Source: Eumeta japonica
Lineage: Eukaryota > Arthropoda > Insecta > Lepidoptera > Psychidae
Length of the DNA: 64,000 nucleotides
Direction: 5' to 3'
Assembly (NCBI GenBank): GCA_005406025.1
Contig: BGZK01001600.1
Span: 62,001 to 126,000 of the forward strand
Shown: piece by piece, positions 1 to 11,470 of the stretch
How the letters are laid out: each line of letters opens with the position of its first letter
How positions within the stretch are numbered: position 1 is the stretch's first letter
The notes under the pieces: generated by a model
What the model saw: the letters and a program-made list of their open reading frames with translations, nothing else
Told to the model about the DNA's origin: nothing
Database searches by the model: none
Made by a program: the position numbers and the translations under genes

Positions 1-2935
1 AGAAAAGAGATTATTGCTCATTTCATTTTATATTTCGTTCTATTCAAATAGTTGAAACATTAAAGAAAATATAATACAGGTCTAAACAATTACGTCTCGA
101 ATACTTAATAAGGGTACGTTCGAGGCGCATATTCCTAACTATTATTAAAATCGGCGTCTCGTAGACAAGTCTTTGAAACGAAACACAAGACAATGAACCT
201 TGCCAAATTTATTGCCAGCCAGATTTAAGGCATAAGATAGAAACTCGAGAACGATCCTTTGTATTTTTTTTTATACAAAGTTTCCACCTGAAAGGCCTTA
301 CTTTATTCATAGCGAAGTCTGTAGTCGTAAACACAAAGGACGTGCATTTTAGTAAGGATCCCCAAATAACTTTCGCCAATCACGTATAAGAAATATTAAG
401 TTAACTGAAACAGGAGAAATCGTTTCTCCTTTCTTTTTTTATAATATTGAAATGAACGCAATTCATAGTGAAGCGCAAACCGATTTCTAGTACTCGTAGT
501 TCCGTATTTGATTAATTTATTTCAAAGAACTTTCGGTGTTACTTATACATTATATAATTTTATTACAAAAAATTGTTTTATTTTTACAATGGACGTTAAT
601 GAGTCTATCGGATAGTCCATGAGAATATGATTAATATTATAAATGGGAAAGTGTATTCGTTAATTTGTAGGTTTGTCCATTTTTCAGGTAACAAGGCAGC
701 TAGTGAGCAATGCATTTCTGGAAATTGGTTTCACCAAGAAATATATGTAATGATTAGTTCTAGAGAAATACGCGACACGAAGCTGTTCCGCCTCGTAACT
801 GTGAGAAGCGGCAGTCGCATATATACAAAACCGGTTCTACAAGTATATTCGAAATGGTTACTATCGTTATCGCTATCGCTTGATGGGAATTTGAACAAAA
901 GTAAAATTTGCAATCAAAAATAATGAATAATGAAATAATTACACACAAGATCAAAAGATATATACTAAAATGAAAAGTTTAATTTATAAATTGTCAATTA
1001 TTGTGCAATAAAAAGTGTACGTATTCGATGAACTACTTCGATGAACGTATTATAATAACCAAAAACAATCTTCAACCCGGTTGTTTTCTATTATTTTTAA
1101 TTTCTTTACTAGTATTTCACTTTCATATATACTTTTTTTTAATCGACTTAATAAAAGAAGAAAGTTCTCGATTCGAGTTATTATTTTTTTGTGTACGTAT
1201 TACGTACTGTCTTCGCCAACTATGAACAGATTTCGAAAATTATTTTTTGACGAGGATACGTCTAAGTTTTCGTTTGTGACAAAGGTGATTTCCTGAACAG
1301 AAACTTACCTACGACGTCATCTGTTGGCGCATAAGTGAACGTAATTAGTGATATACTATACAACATTAAGAATTTGATAGCGCGTAGACTTAAGTTGACA
1401 CCACATATACAATACGTTTCACGTAGTCACGAGTGAAAAATAAACACAACGAACGTTTCCAAGTGTTCGAAAAGTATATAGTTTTGAATTATTTATACAT
1501 GCAATTATGTTCTAATTTTGCATAATTCCGGGTTGTTTTTTTTGTTTTATTTCATAATTTTCGTATAATCGATCTGTGTTTCATAAACCTAAAACACTCA
1601 TTTTTAAAAATTAATTCATATTGTTATTCCAATTGCCAGAATATCCTCTTATGCATAGACGTATCCACGTAAAACTTAAGGCTGTATCAAGGATTCAACC
1701 AACCGGCAGTTTTTTATTCGGAAAAGTATATTCCCGAGGTAGTTTCAATGTCAACAAACTAGGATCTGATGATTGGATCCCGGGAAAGTTATGCCGTACC
1801 CTCAAATATTATAAGCACATATAGTGTTTAAGAGTTTTTTTTTTTATGATATACAAGTGTTTGCATCTGGGACTCATCGTTTCATGCTACTGAGCTAATG
1901 ATCAAGGTCACACAACTCGTTAACGAATAGAATTTACTGCGTAGCGAGTGAAGCTATTACTAAATTTTGGAGTTTGTGATCATTTGATGCGTTTTCTTTA
2001 AAGCCGACCTTCTGTACATACTTATTTTGTGCTAGCTTCCTGATGAGTAGTTTTAAAATCGATTGTTTTACTGATTCTTGTAACTTTAAAAAAGCATAGG
2101 CCAGAACTAGATGAAAATATCAAATTAAATTATTTTCTCATCTTACTGTTTGGTGTAAATTTAGAGAAGGGTTTTAGATTTAGAAAGTAAGTTTGTGGAA
2201 CCAAAAATGAAAAAATAATCAAAATTAATTAGTCAAATAAAAAATAATACCTCATGTCTTAAAGTAAACTAAAAATGTAAAACAATTTTTCTAGCTATAT
2301 ACCGATTTCTTATTGCACACAGATTGAAAACCTGAAAACTTTCTAATTGTCAATTTTCAATAAACTTGAAAATCCGTAAATTTAAAATGATAAGGGGCTC
2401 ACACAACAAAGGAGGAACAAGTAAGGAGGGTGGGAAGTAGCTTTCGTTAGGAAAACTCACACAAGAGTGCCTAACATTAAAACTGCAATAAAATTGCGAG
2501 TTTCTTAGGTGTCTTTTCTATTCATGACTAGGTAGGTGTTGTATGCACTCTCCGTTTTCCGTGTTAAATTTTAGAAGTATTTTCATTGTTATTAAAAGAT
2601 CACTATCTCAAATTTTATAGAAAATCTGCATGGAATGAGGAATCTGCATGGGGCAAAGAAAAATTATGTGATACCAAAAAAGGCATACTAATTTTTTTTT
2701 GTTTAATATTAATGGCGGTTGTGATGAGTTTTTGCACAAAGATAGTTACGGTTTGAAAAGCGACATGTGCAATATTCTATCCTAAAATGCCAAATTTCTG
2801 TATTTAATACTGTTAATTCTGTTTGATAAAATTATTTGAATAAAATTTGGTCTGTGGAGAAATTTAGTCTTAGAACAACCTTCCTTTTAGTCCCGCCTAA
2901 ATGTTCTGGTTCATATCCCAAATTCTATAGTATTC
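1..2935. other. AT-rich stretch with no recognised gene or repeat
   Basis: I read both strands and found no frame with recognisable protein similarity, no splice-bounded exon I would defend and no clear repeat end. Short open frames at 627-923 and 1621-1824 have no familiar motif. A perfect 8-bp hairpin lies at 412-430 (AGGAGAAA / TTTCTCCT) followed by a T-run, but hairpins of this size are expected by chance here. Confidence 0.6.
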
Positions 2936-2939
2936 AATG

Positions 2940-3205
2940 CTGGAGAAGCTAGAAGTTTAATAATAAACATCATAATGAATATCGGGATTAAAATTGAGAT
3001 CAGGACCATAATGAAGAGCAGGACCGCAATCCAAATCAAGAGAAGGATCGGAGATAGGAATTAAGAAAATACAAGGAAAGGAACAAAGACTAGAAATATG
3101 ATCAAAATCAGAAACGGGCACGGTATCGGGATAATGATTGAAAAAGAGATTCCTTGATACACAAAAAGGATTCGTAACGGAGGCGGAGCCGCGAGCGAAA
3201 GCTAG
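2940..3205 (+). mobile_element. Helitron 3' end (Lep1-like), 5' part missing
   Basis: The segment ends in CTAG at 3202-3205 followed by T, the usual 3' terminus and target base of a Helitron. A GC-rich hairpin-like sequence (GCGGAGCCGC, 3183-3192) stands about 10 bases before the end. Read on the minus strand, the body from about 3150 to 2957 is a degenerate hexanucleotide tract with units like TCTGAT, TTTGAT and CCTGAT, also seen in the Helitron copies near 5.4 and 20.6 kb. No 5' TC terminus was found, so the left limit is approximate. It carries no coding sequence and is a non-autonomous or truncated copy. Confidence 0.55.
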
Positions 3206-3329
3206 TAGTAAAACGAAACCAACTTTCAATTACCACAGAAACTATATAAGCAGTACGTTATATAACAGGCGCGTCACCTTCGTCTCATACCTTATGCAAT
3301 GGCCCGAATCAATGTCTAATTCAATTGTA

Positions 3330-3580
3330 GTACCTAGTAAGCCGTTCGGTTCGATGCGGGCCAGTGAAAGCACGCGGCCGGCGCGCGCGGCGTGACGCGC
3401 GGCGTTTATTTCGTTCTATCGATCATAAACGCGCGCGCTCGTAGGAAATACCCAGCCACCGTTAAATTGGCAGGCAAGCGGCTCACGCGGGCCGGCGGCC
3501 GGGGCGCGCCTCCGAAATGCTGGCGCGCGCGCCTCTGTATTCGGGAGCCGATTTTACTAACCGAAATTTCACTTACATTT
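3330..3580. other. GC-rich, CpG-rich island, possible regulatory DNA
   Basis: This is one of the most GC-rich stretches of the window, with runs such as GCGGCCGGCGCGCGCGGCG, inside strongly AT-rich DNA. It has no credible coding frame and no repeat signature. It contains an inverted pair GCGTTTAT / ATAAACGC (about 3401-3432) around ATCGAT; TTTAT-type cores resemble posterior Hox or Caudal binding sites. A promoter, an enhancer or a noncoding first exon would all fit; the sequence alone does not decide. Confidence 0.35.
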
Positions 3581-3701
3581 GGAAACTTACTTATTGGCTC
3601 TCGAGGTTAAAAACAAAAGTGTGATTCAATTCATGGAATGTGTTCTACTGAATAGAAACTATTGTTTGTTACATATACGGTTTGTGATGTATTTGAAAAA
3701 C

Positions 3702-4537
3702 GTTTTTAACTTCTCGCTATGAAAATTGATTTTTTTTAATATTGGGAGTTACTGTTTTAAATCCTATTTTTAAAGCCCAGTTTTCATCTGAGATTTGACG
3801 TTTTATAGCCCTAGTAAACTATTTTGCAATTGCCGATGTGACATTTGTATATCTATAGCATGTGTGTATGGCGTATTTGCGCGTGCTCGTGCGGTGTGTG
3901 CGTGCGTGTGCATTTGCGCCTGTGCGTGCGATCGGTATGTGGAAGGAAGAGGTAAATGTAAAACGTAACTTATGAACATTTAACAAAACGATGTTTATGA
4001 CATTCAAAACGGGTCTACAAAACCTAACCTACCTCACAATTCTAACAAAATCGGATCATAACTTTTAAGGAATCACAAAAATTAAATTTTCATTTTTTAA
4101 TTAGTTTTTGACTACTGCACAATCAGATTAAAATCAAGCCAACTCTTTTCCTAAATAGTTGCATGGGCTGCGCAAAATGCATAAATCTCAATTTTTTCAG
4201 GGATATCATTGAGAAAAAGATTCAAAAAGTGTTTTCAGAATATTTTTAAACTGTACTACCAATAATAATTATCGGTACAGTAATTTAACGGTAGATTTTA
4301 TAATTCAAATCTAATGAGCTCTTATCCTTAAAAACAACCTCAATCACGAAAATCACGTCAAATCGTTTATTTTTTTAAACACCTCATTGACAAAAAAATC
4401 TCAAAAAATTATTTTTCCAATATTTATGGTTTAATTTAAAGGGTATATTTATGATTTATTTCTTAGGTTTTCTATATATTTCAACAATTTGAGCTCGAAA
4501 ATAGAGAAAAGTTTAAGGGATGTCTATTCGGGTCAAC
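3702..4537 (+). repeat. Dispersed repeat family, copy B (with 55.3-56.1 kb)
   Basis: The left end (AACTTCTCGCTATGAAAATT, from 3708) matches copy A at 55,355 closely, including the following imperfect foldback and the block leading to TCATCTGAGATTTGACG. A TG/CG-rich simple tract (about 3866-3935) occupies the place of the TGTGTGTATG tract of copy A. The right end (GAGCTCGAAAATAGAGAAAAG to GGGTCAAC, 4491-4537) again matches copy A. The interior between about 4020 and 4430 is too diverged to align by eye. It has no coding potential. The class is unknown; the inverted ends suggest a non-autonomous DNA element. Confidence 0.6.
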
Positions 4538-5265
4538 AGTCTAACGAATTTTTAAGCTCAAAAAACTCAAAAGCTTATAAGAATTATATTTTTGAAGTCT
4601 AGGAGCTCAAAAGCATATTGATAAATATATCCAGATTTCTTTTCTTAATTCGTCCCTTAAAATTAACCCATACTATAAGAATTTCTTTGTTTACGTCATA
4701 CTTTCGTCATGGGATTATCTATGTTAACGAATCAAATCGTAACTTTTTTTGTTTAGAGATTCATACAAAATAGACTGTGACAGACGTACAGACACGAGAC
4801 TGATTTTATAAAGTATTCGTTTTATTAATCGGTTGTACGAAAATGGTATCTGTGATTGGAATTTTCGAGGTAACCAAGTTATTTGTAGGCGAGATAAGCA
4901 TGTTGAACAGAAGATGAAGAGAGTTTTGACACCAGGTAAAATAGGACGACTCCCTGGGCATCTTACGAGGTGAAATAAGGGCCACAAAGACGTGTGAAAG
5001 TACTCCGCCGAGGCGATATTCTTTACAATAATTTATCGCGATATATGATAACTTATATAATAAGTTTTTATGGCATTCTCTGCCTTAATACTTCAAAAAG
5101 GATCAAATCTCATATGAGTATTTGTTATTACCCAAACGATAAATTTGGCAATATTTTGACGTTGCAAATTTGAAACGGTTTATGAATACAGGGTTATGTC
5201 CAATATCTGACATTGCTTTTTAAACTTTCCATATTTACACTAATTGATATGTATTTATTTTTACA
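4538..5265. other. No feature recognised
   Basis: AT-rich DNA. The open frame on the minus strand at 4724-4987 has no recognisable domain and no splice or signal context that would favour it. Confidence 0.5.
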
Positions 5266-6282
5266 CTAGCGGTCACCCGCCCGCTTCGTTGGCCATTAAT
5301 TTAAATTTAACAGTTTTCTTTTACTATTCAAATGTGCCCCCGGCTTCGCTCCCGTGGACATACATTAGAATGAATTCCTTCGTCTTCTATATCGACTGAT
5401 TTTGCTGTCCGTTTTGATCGCGATCACGGTCATATTCTCGACGTAAATTCTGGTTCCGTTTTCGGATCCAGGCCCCGTCCCGCTCTAGATTTTAATGCCG
5501 ATTTCGATACAAGATCTCGGTCCTTCCTTATTAATGCCCATTAATGGTAGTAATGACAAATTACGATTTATACTGGACCGGACATCGAAACGACAACGAA
5601 ATGTATAAATACTATTATTACTGGTATTTATACATTTTCTACTTAAAATGTAATATTGTTACATATAATAGAATGTAATCTTATTAAATTAATCTTAGAC
5701 CCTATTTGAGAACTTAATATAACTCTATGCAAAATTTGATTACAATCCGTAGAGCCGTCATTATATGATAGATGTCTACACGAACATACTTTTACATTTT
5801 TTAAATTGTAAATAACCTATAACATCAATAAACGATTCCATAACGATTACAGTCACAACCCATTTCCAATTCCATACCAATTACAATCCGTCCAGCCGTC
5901 AGTGTATGACAAACGTCCATACTAACATATTTTTACATTATTTATATTATAAATTGCCTATAACCACTAATTAACGATTCCAGATCGAATGGTCACAGTC
6001 CCATACTGACACAATAAGTAGTTTTTACGTGATTGAGCTTCAAAAAATTGAACTTCATTATATATATATACAGATAGAGGGAAAAACGTTATTAAAAGTA
6101 AATTATAAAATAATTAATCAAATAATTAAATGATGAAGAATCCATAGAATTTAAAGACTAAATACCCATAAACCATCTACAAATCATTCTGCATCCACAA
6201 ATCATCCCATATCGATACGTACAATAGTTGAGAATTTATTGAGCGTCAAAGCGTCATTTTCCTTTACCTATATATATATAGA
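5266..6282 (-). mobile_element. Non-autonomous Helitron, minus orientation
   Basis: The left edge reads A then CTAG at 5266-5269. On the minus strand this is a 3' terminus CTAG-T preceded by GC-rich sequence (GCGGGCGGGTGACCG). A second GC block (CCCCCGGCTTCGCTCCCGTGG) follows at about 5338. The degenerate hexanucleotide tract shared with other Helitrons here runs from about 5388 to 5530. The minus-strand 5' end is probably TCTATATATATATAGG at 6282, next to host T at 6283. A second TC start at 6074 (TCTGTATATATATA) is possible, so the length is either about 1017 or 809 bp. There is no Rep or helicase coding. Confidence 0.6.
5731..6012. repeat. 141-bp direct duplication inside the Helitron
   Basis: ATTACAATCCGT starts at 5739 and again at 5880. 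Each is followed by the same order of blocks: AGCCGTCA, a TGTC/CGTC-TACAC/CATAC stretch, TTTTACATT, CCTATAAC, AACGATTCCA and a CACA block. The two units are clearly diverged, so the duplication is old. Confidence 0.65.
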
Positions 6283-7388
6283 TTAAAGATAGATTATTTG
6301 AAAGTTATTTATAGCAATAACTTCAACTTTAGTTTAATAGTTTTTGTAAGTAATTTAAACATTTGGACCGTTAAATAGTTATTTTTTACTTTTTAGCTTA
6401 GATCAATTTGAAAATCGGTTGGCAGTTATCACGTGAACATAGATTTCGATCTGTTGAGGGTATTATGGACATCTACAGAACAACGCATGAAACTTTACCC
6501 GTTCTGATTTGCCTGCGAATGATGCAATGCGCAGGTTTAACACTTCCCGATCCTTTCTTCTTTCTTCCCGGATCGCGATTTACGCCATTGCGATGCTTTC
6601 GTGACTAACTTCACAGCGGCGGAGTTGCCTGTGTTGTACTGTAAAACCACCTTCATTTTCACCTTTTTAAAAGACCGCCTCTGTATTAATTCGTTCAATA
6701 AGCTAAGCGGATCAGAAGGCGACGTCGGATTGGTAGTAAAATGAAATTTGTATATTAATCGTTTTATTGACCAATAAAATTGTCAACAATATTTTATTTA
6801 TTGGAAAACGATTGCTGCTGCAGGTTTATGACACTCATAAACGTATTTTATTGCAGTTGGCATTACTTTTTGATAGTAGTTTCAAGGCTTTAATTGTGTA
6901 TTTACTCTGAAACAGAGGGGATTGCCGTTACAGCTCCTTTTGAGCTTAACTACATACTAATCTAAATATGTGACTACCAACTTACAATTTATATTTTTCA
7001 TTGAACGCTCTGATGTCTTAACAAATAAATGAATATGAAGTAATACCACTTCAAATTGTTTAAAACACTTGTGTGTGATTTTCAATATGGATTTAAAAAA
7101 TAGAGTGACCGAATATTATTAAGTAACTATAACGTCGTCACTATAACGCGGTTTCGAAATGCGTTCGTAAAATATATGATTAAAAGTATAAAATAATTCC
7201 CTTAAAAAATAACTCGAGGAAGATTAATGAGCTTTAAAATTTAAACAATTTCCCCCCTCATGCTTAGCTTAAATTTTAATTGGCTGGGATGATCTAATTT
7301 GTAATTTTTTTTTTATGTACAAGTTACTTTTTTATAGATAATTTATTGCTTTGATATCACTTGTAGAAGGGTGTATGCATATATATTA
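6283..7388. other. No feature recognised
   Basis: AT-rich DNA. The plus-strand frame 6408-6608 is the only one of any length and resembles nothing I know. The last bases are a short ATATAT run that serves as target of the neighbouring mariner. Confidence 0.5.
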
Positions 7389-8642
7389 GATCGGGAAAAA
7401 GTTTTTTCGTATTGTAAAAGTACAAAGTTGCAGTAAAATCTCTTTGATTGCACTGTTTCTATTTCACTAGTTTTAATACCACTAAAAGATTGTATTTTCA
7501 AAAAAGAAAAATAACATGTAAAACGGTGTTCTACCATTTTTCTATTGTTTTCTGTCCACCAAAGTAAGTTATGCTAACGTAGAAATTTGATACATTTTGA
7601 AATCTTATTACAAAAAAGGGAACAACGTGACAAAAGCAGCGAAAAAAAATTGTGATGTTTATGAACTTAATGCAATGACGGTAGGAGGTGCATGAAACTG
7701 TTTCAAGAGTTTTCAGTCTGGTAACTTTCATGTCAAAATTAACCGGGCTTTGGTTAACCTGTTACGTGTAAGGCGACGTCATTTTAAAAAAGTAGAGCAA
7801 GTTCGGTATATTAGTTCTTACAACATATTTGAAGAGGTGGCAATTAACCACAAAACAATTTTGATCCCTTTCGAAGACGTTGGATATACAAAAAAAACTC
7901 GATACTTGGGTCCCACACGAGCTAACTGAAAGAAATCTAATGAATTGTTTACTCATTTGCGATTCATTATGGAAACATAATGAGACTAAATGGTTTTTGT
8001 AAAAAATAATCACTGGTGATGAAGAATGTATGTTGTAGATAAGAACGTGCGAAAAAGATCATGGTTAAAAAGCAAGCAAGCTCCTCAGATTATATCGAAA
8101 CCCGGATTTACTCGCAATAAGTTGAGGCTGTGTATGGTGGGATTGGAAGGGCGTAATATTCATTATGAGTTTTTATTCAAAACTATCAATTCGGATCTCT
8201 ACTATCAATAGATGATGAGACTCGAGCAAGAGTAGAGAAAAAACGGCCGGAATCAAAAAGGGAGTGGTTTTTCACCATGATAACGCAGATCACGCACATT
8301 TAAGCCACTCAATAAATATTGAGAAAGTTTAGTTCGAAAGTGTTAATGCATTCATCGCACATTCTTGATCTTGTACCCTTAGATTTTTAGCTGTTTCGGT
8401 CTCTTCGGAATTCTTTAGGTAGTGTTAGGTCAATGTCAAGAGAGGACTGTGTAAACTACTTGTCGCAGTTTTTTTAACAGAAGTCCCAAAATTTGAATGG
8501 CAATGGAATTATATCATAATCTACAAAATGGCAACAAGTTGTTGAAAAAAATAACATACACATATTTTAGTTAAATACAATTAAACAATGATGAAAAATT
8601 ATTTTAAATTTGTATATAAAACATGAAAAACTTTCCCGAATT
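7389..8642 (+). mobile_element. mariner element copy 1, with both ends, transposase dead
   Basis: A TA dinucleotide flanks each side (7387-7388 and 8643-8644), as expected for mariner insertion. The inverted ends begin GATCGGGAAAAAG and, from the right on the other strand, AATTCGGGAAAG. A transposase reading can be followed from about 7540 to 8520 only by changing frame and passing stops. Recognisable blocks in order are KKLDTWVPHEL (about 7895), ITGDE with the first catalytic Asp (about 8008), GCVWWDWKG (about 8128) and FHHDNA with the second catalytic Asp (about 8268). It looks nearest to the mellifera-type mariners, unverified. It cannot encode a functional enzyme. Confidence 0.85.
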
Positions 8643-8951
8643 TAATATATATCGAAAATTAACTCAGTTTTATTAAATCAGTGCGTATACAAATCAAGTG
8701 TATTCAACAAAAAGTGTTAAGTGATCCCTTAGTCAATTATCATATCTCAATGTTATTTCGTAACAATGCGTATGAACCATAAACATTCACTTTAATTAAT
8801 GCAGTCCACCGACAGAATTAATTTGTCGATTTCGCCAGACCCACGACGTTGGCGTTATATTTTTCTATTCTGCTTCATAAACTCAATTTCAGAATGCATT
8901 AATGGCTGCCCAGAATTTTATTACAATAATTCTATTTTGTTTTACGAAGAT
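8643..8951. other. No feature recognised
   Basis: AT-rich spacer between the mariner and a short tandem duplication. Nothing else was seen. Confidence 0.5.
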
Positions 8952-9066
8952 CACTCCGACATTATTGAGATGGAAAAATTATATAAGCAAGACACACACC
9001 CGATTTGCACTCCAAAATTATTGAGATGGAAAAACTTTATAAGCAAGACACACTAGATTTGCATAT
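8952..9066. repeat. Two-unit tandem repeat, period 56 bp
   Basis: The block CACTCC followed by ATTATTGAGATGGAAAAA, a TATAAGCAAGACACAC block and GATTTGCA occurs at 8952 and again at 9008, with few differences. It lies at the 3' edge of the antisense mariner remnant that follows. Confidence 0.75.
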
Positions 9067-9072
9067 GATCAA

Positions 9073-9905
9073 AGTAATCTCCTTTATACACTTTTCTAGA
9101 CAAAATTTTCACAAGCATTGCGCCAGTCGTTTAGGAAGTAGAGTCAAAGTATTCAGTTATAGCGGAGTCGATCTTCTCTTCTAATATAAAACGCCGACCA
9201 CGCTATTTATATTAAATTAAAAATCAACCAAAAGTCGTACATTGCGAGATCCGGTGAGTAAGGCGGATGCTCTAAAACCACAATTTTTATTTTCCTTTAA
9301 AAACAATGATTTTAGTGGTATGAGAATGTGCGTTGTCGTGGTACAGCGTTAAGCCTTGAATCTAAAAGTCTGGAGAACTTCCGGCAAGCAGTATTGCATG
9401 TAATAGGCAGGAGTGACAGTTTGTCAATCTTTTAATTAAACAGCTTTGACCAAGCCTGTATTTCTGAAAAAAACGTCATACACAACATTTTTATTGCACG
9501 TTCTTTTTATGATGGTTGGCGTTGAATAATCTTGATTAACCCATACCTTGGTTTCCTAATATGTAAACAAGTCATAAAAGGGAATGTACGTTTCATCGCC
9601 TGTTACAATTTTTGATATTATACGGTGACCGCCCTTATTCAATAACTTGGATGCCGACGTATCTGTCGACTGATCTTCACATGCTCGGATTTTTGATGTT
9701 GTATAAGCTGATGCGCCAATGATAAGCAATATTTTTAATTCTTCGCGCGAGATTATATATACCGCTTCGGATCCAATCACAAGAGTATTCTTAATCATGT
9801 GGTCGGTACATCAATTGTCATCTTTTATCGTTATACAAACACGGGCGACAAAATCAGGAGAGGCTATTGAAACAGACCTTCTCGCATAATCTTCATCTTT
9901 AAGTG
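9073..9905 (-). mobile_element. mariner remnant of a second lineage, antisense
   Basis: On the minus strand the translation begins with an SLKDE-like block (about 9895). It passes through a helix-turn-helix region read as IGSEAVYIISREELKI (about 9770-9725) and reaches IVTGDETYIPFYD (9610-9572), the first catalytic Asp block. It then continues through ETKVWV, VVYDVFFRNTGLVKAV and YCLPEVLQ by frame changes. The second and third catalytic blocks (HHDN and SPDLAP-type) are not clearly preserved. The wording differs from copies 1-3, so this is a separate mariner lineage. No terminal inverted repeats were found. Confidence 0.75.
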
Positions 9906-10524
9906 AGTCGCGTTCATTACGAAATACCCTAAGTCATTGAAACAGTGGCCCTAGATGGCGTTTGATTATAAAACGCTAGCTGCGACTTTTGCACTCATTG
10001 CTTTTCGGATAGACCAACTTTAACATCATAGTAAGTACATCATAGCTTGCTAGTGCTCACATTTCAAACACATTTCTTGTTTAACAGAATCAAATTTCAA
10101 TACACCTACGCTTAAAAATGTGGGAAGTGACTACTGAACGTACTTTTGTAATGAAACGAACTTACGTGTATCATAATCACCGGAAAACGGACGTTTGACT
10201 GTATCTCAATAGTTCTAGAGTAGACCTCATCAAAAAAGTGCGTTTTTTCTTATATATATATTATCCATCTCCATTCCCTCAAACATTCTTAACGTGCCAA
10301 CATGCAATGTCTCTGTTGTAGCTTATCAATGTCGTCTACGTTTATATTTGTTTCCCAAGTATAGTTAAAAATTGATAAAAAAGAATGTATTAAATATAAA
10401 TTTCTCCTTCGACAGTATCTATAATTACTTTAATAAAATATCGTTTAGAACATTAGCACACATTCAATGTTACGTTGTCAACACATGCTTCTTGTTAGCT
10501 AATTGAACTTATTTCCTGTAATAG
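9906..10524. other. No feature recognised
   Basis: AT-rich DNA without a recognisable frame or repeat end. Confidence 0.45.
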
Positions 10525-10528
10525 TTCT

Positions 10529-10828
10529 CTATTCGATAGCCGATATAATTTCTAAACATTTTTTCTTGCTCTCACGTATTCTATGAACTGCCTCTGTTAT
10601 TTTAGATCTTTTAAAACTCTCATTGGGAATTTTATTTTGTAAAAGGACCAGGTTTCTCCCATGGCGTTTTAAGGGACTCCAAGTTCGTAAACAATGTTGA
10701 ACATTGAGGTAACGCGTCTCAAATTTGTTTATTATATTGTGTGATGTGTTAATTTCGCGGAAATTTCTAATAGACGCTTGAGTGCAACATGCTTCATGAT
10801 AACATTGTGGGTTGCATGCTGCATGCAT
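10529..10828 (-). mobile_element. Possible non-LTR retrotransposon ORF2 C-terminus
   Basis: The frame is open for 99 codons. The middle reads FETRYLNVQHCLR, then LKRHGRNLVLLQNKIPNE. Many CR1/Jockey-type polymerases end with the order 'H-x-TR', a basic stretch, then 'N-K-L/I-P-x' and a lysine-rich tail, and this fragment follows that order. There is no catalytic region in it, and upstream coding was not found. The match is to a loosely conserved region, so another origin is possible. Confidence 0.35.
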
Positions 10829-10984
10829 GCAACCTACAGCTGCCCTTCCACTACGAATCCCTATCTAAAGAATTGAATATTGATTCGAGAAGATTGACTG
10901 ATATCGAACACCTAGGCAAGTGTTAATTTTTTATATATCTTAGTCCGTTAATCATGATATTGTTAATTGTACGTTCCTTTAATG

Positions 10985-11470
10985 CACACTAGGCACATCC
11001 TCAGGAAAATGCAGACCGTCACATCTATCAGGGCGTAAGGAGTGTTAAAAATAACCGACAAATGCGGACCCACCATACTGATACGACTTCTGCATAATAC
11101 ATGCAGAGTGCGTCTGAAAGATAGATGTAGGAACTGTAATGTTAGAGAGCGGTGTGGCGTAAAAGAACATGTAGTGACTAGAGTAGCAAAAGTTATGGTG
11201 CAATGGTTCGCCCATCTGGAAAGAATGAATGAAAGTAGACTCACAAAACAAAGGTACATAACTAATTTGTGTGGTTGAAAGATCGGTAAGAGTCTCCCTA
11301 AAAATCCTATGCACATCATATCGGTGGCACATTAAGGAAGGGTCTAGTTTTATGCACTCAAAACCGAAGCTTGCATGATAAGATTAATGAATGTCAGTGA
11401 AGCGAGCGAGATATGGAAAGAGCGTACCATGTGAAATTCTAGTCACCCTTCTGGGAAATAGGTGTGAGTC
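10985..11470 (+). mobile_element. 3' end of an RTE-like non-LTR retrotransposon
   Basis: The plus frame from about 11042 reads CGVKEHVVTRVAKVMVQWF, then HLERMNESRLTKQ. After a stop, further fragments follow, ending with EACMIRLMNVSEASEIW and, after a frame change, HPSGK (about 11440). This is the typical C-terminal tail of a polymerase frame very common in Lepidoptera, RTE-like as far as I can judge. It ends near TAGGTGTGAGTCTATATTATA. The same tail sits in antisense at 26.3-26.5 kb. Several stops make it non-functional. Confidence 0.75.

Noticed and set aside
412..430. 8-bp hairpin followed by a T-run, terminator-like
   Set aside because: This is a nuclear insect sequence, and such hairpins are expected by chance in AT-rich DNA.
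627..923. 98-codon open frame on the plus strand
   Set aside because: No recognisable domain, overlapping frames on the other strand of similar length, and no splice or start context that favours it.
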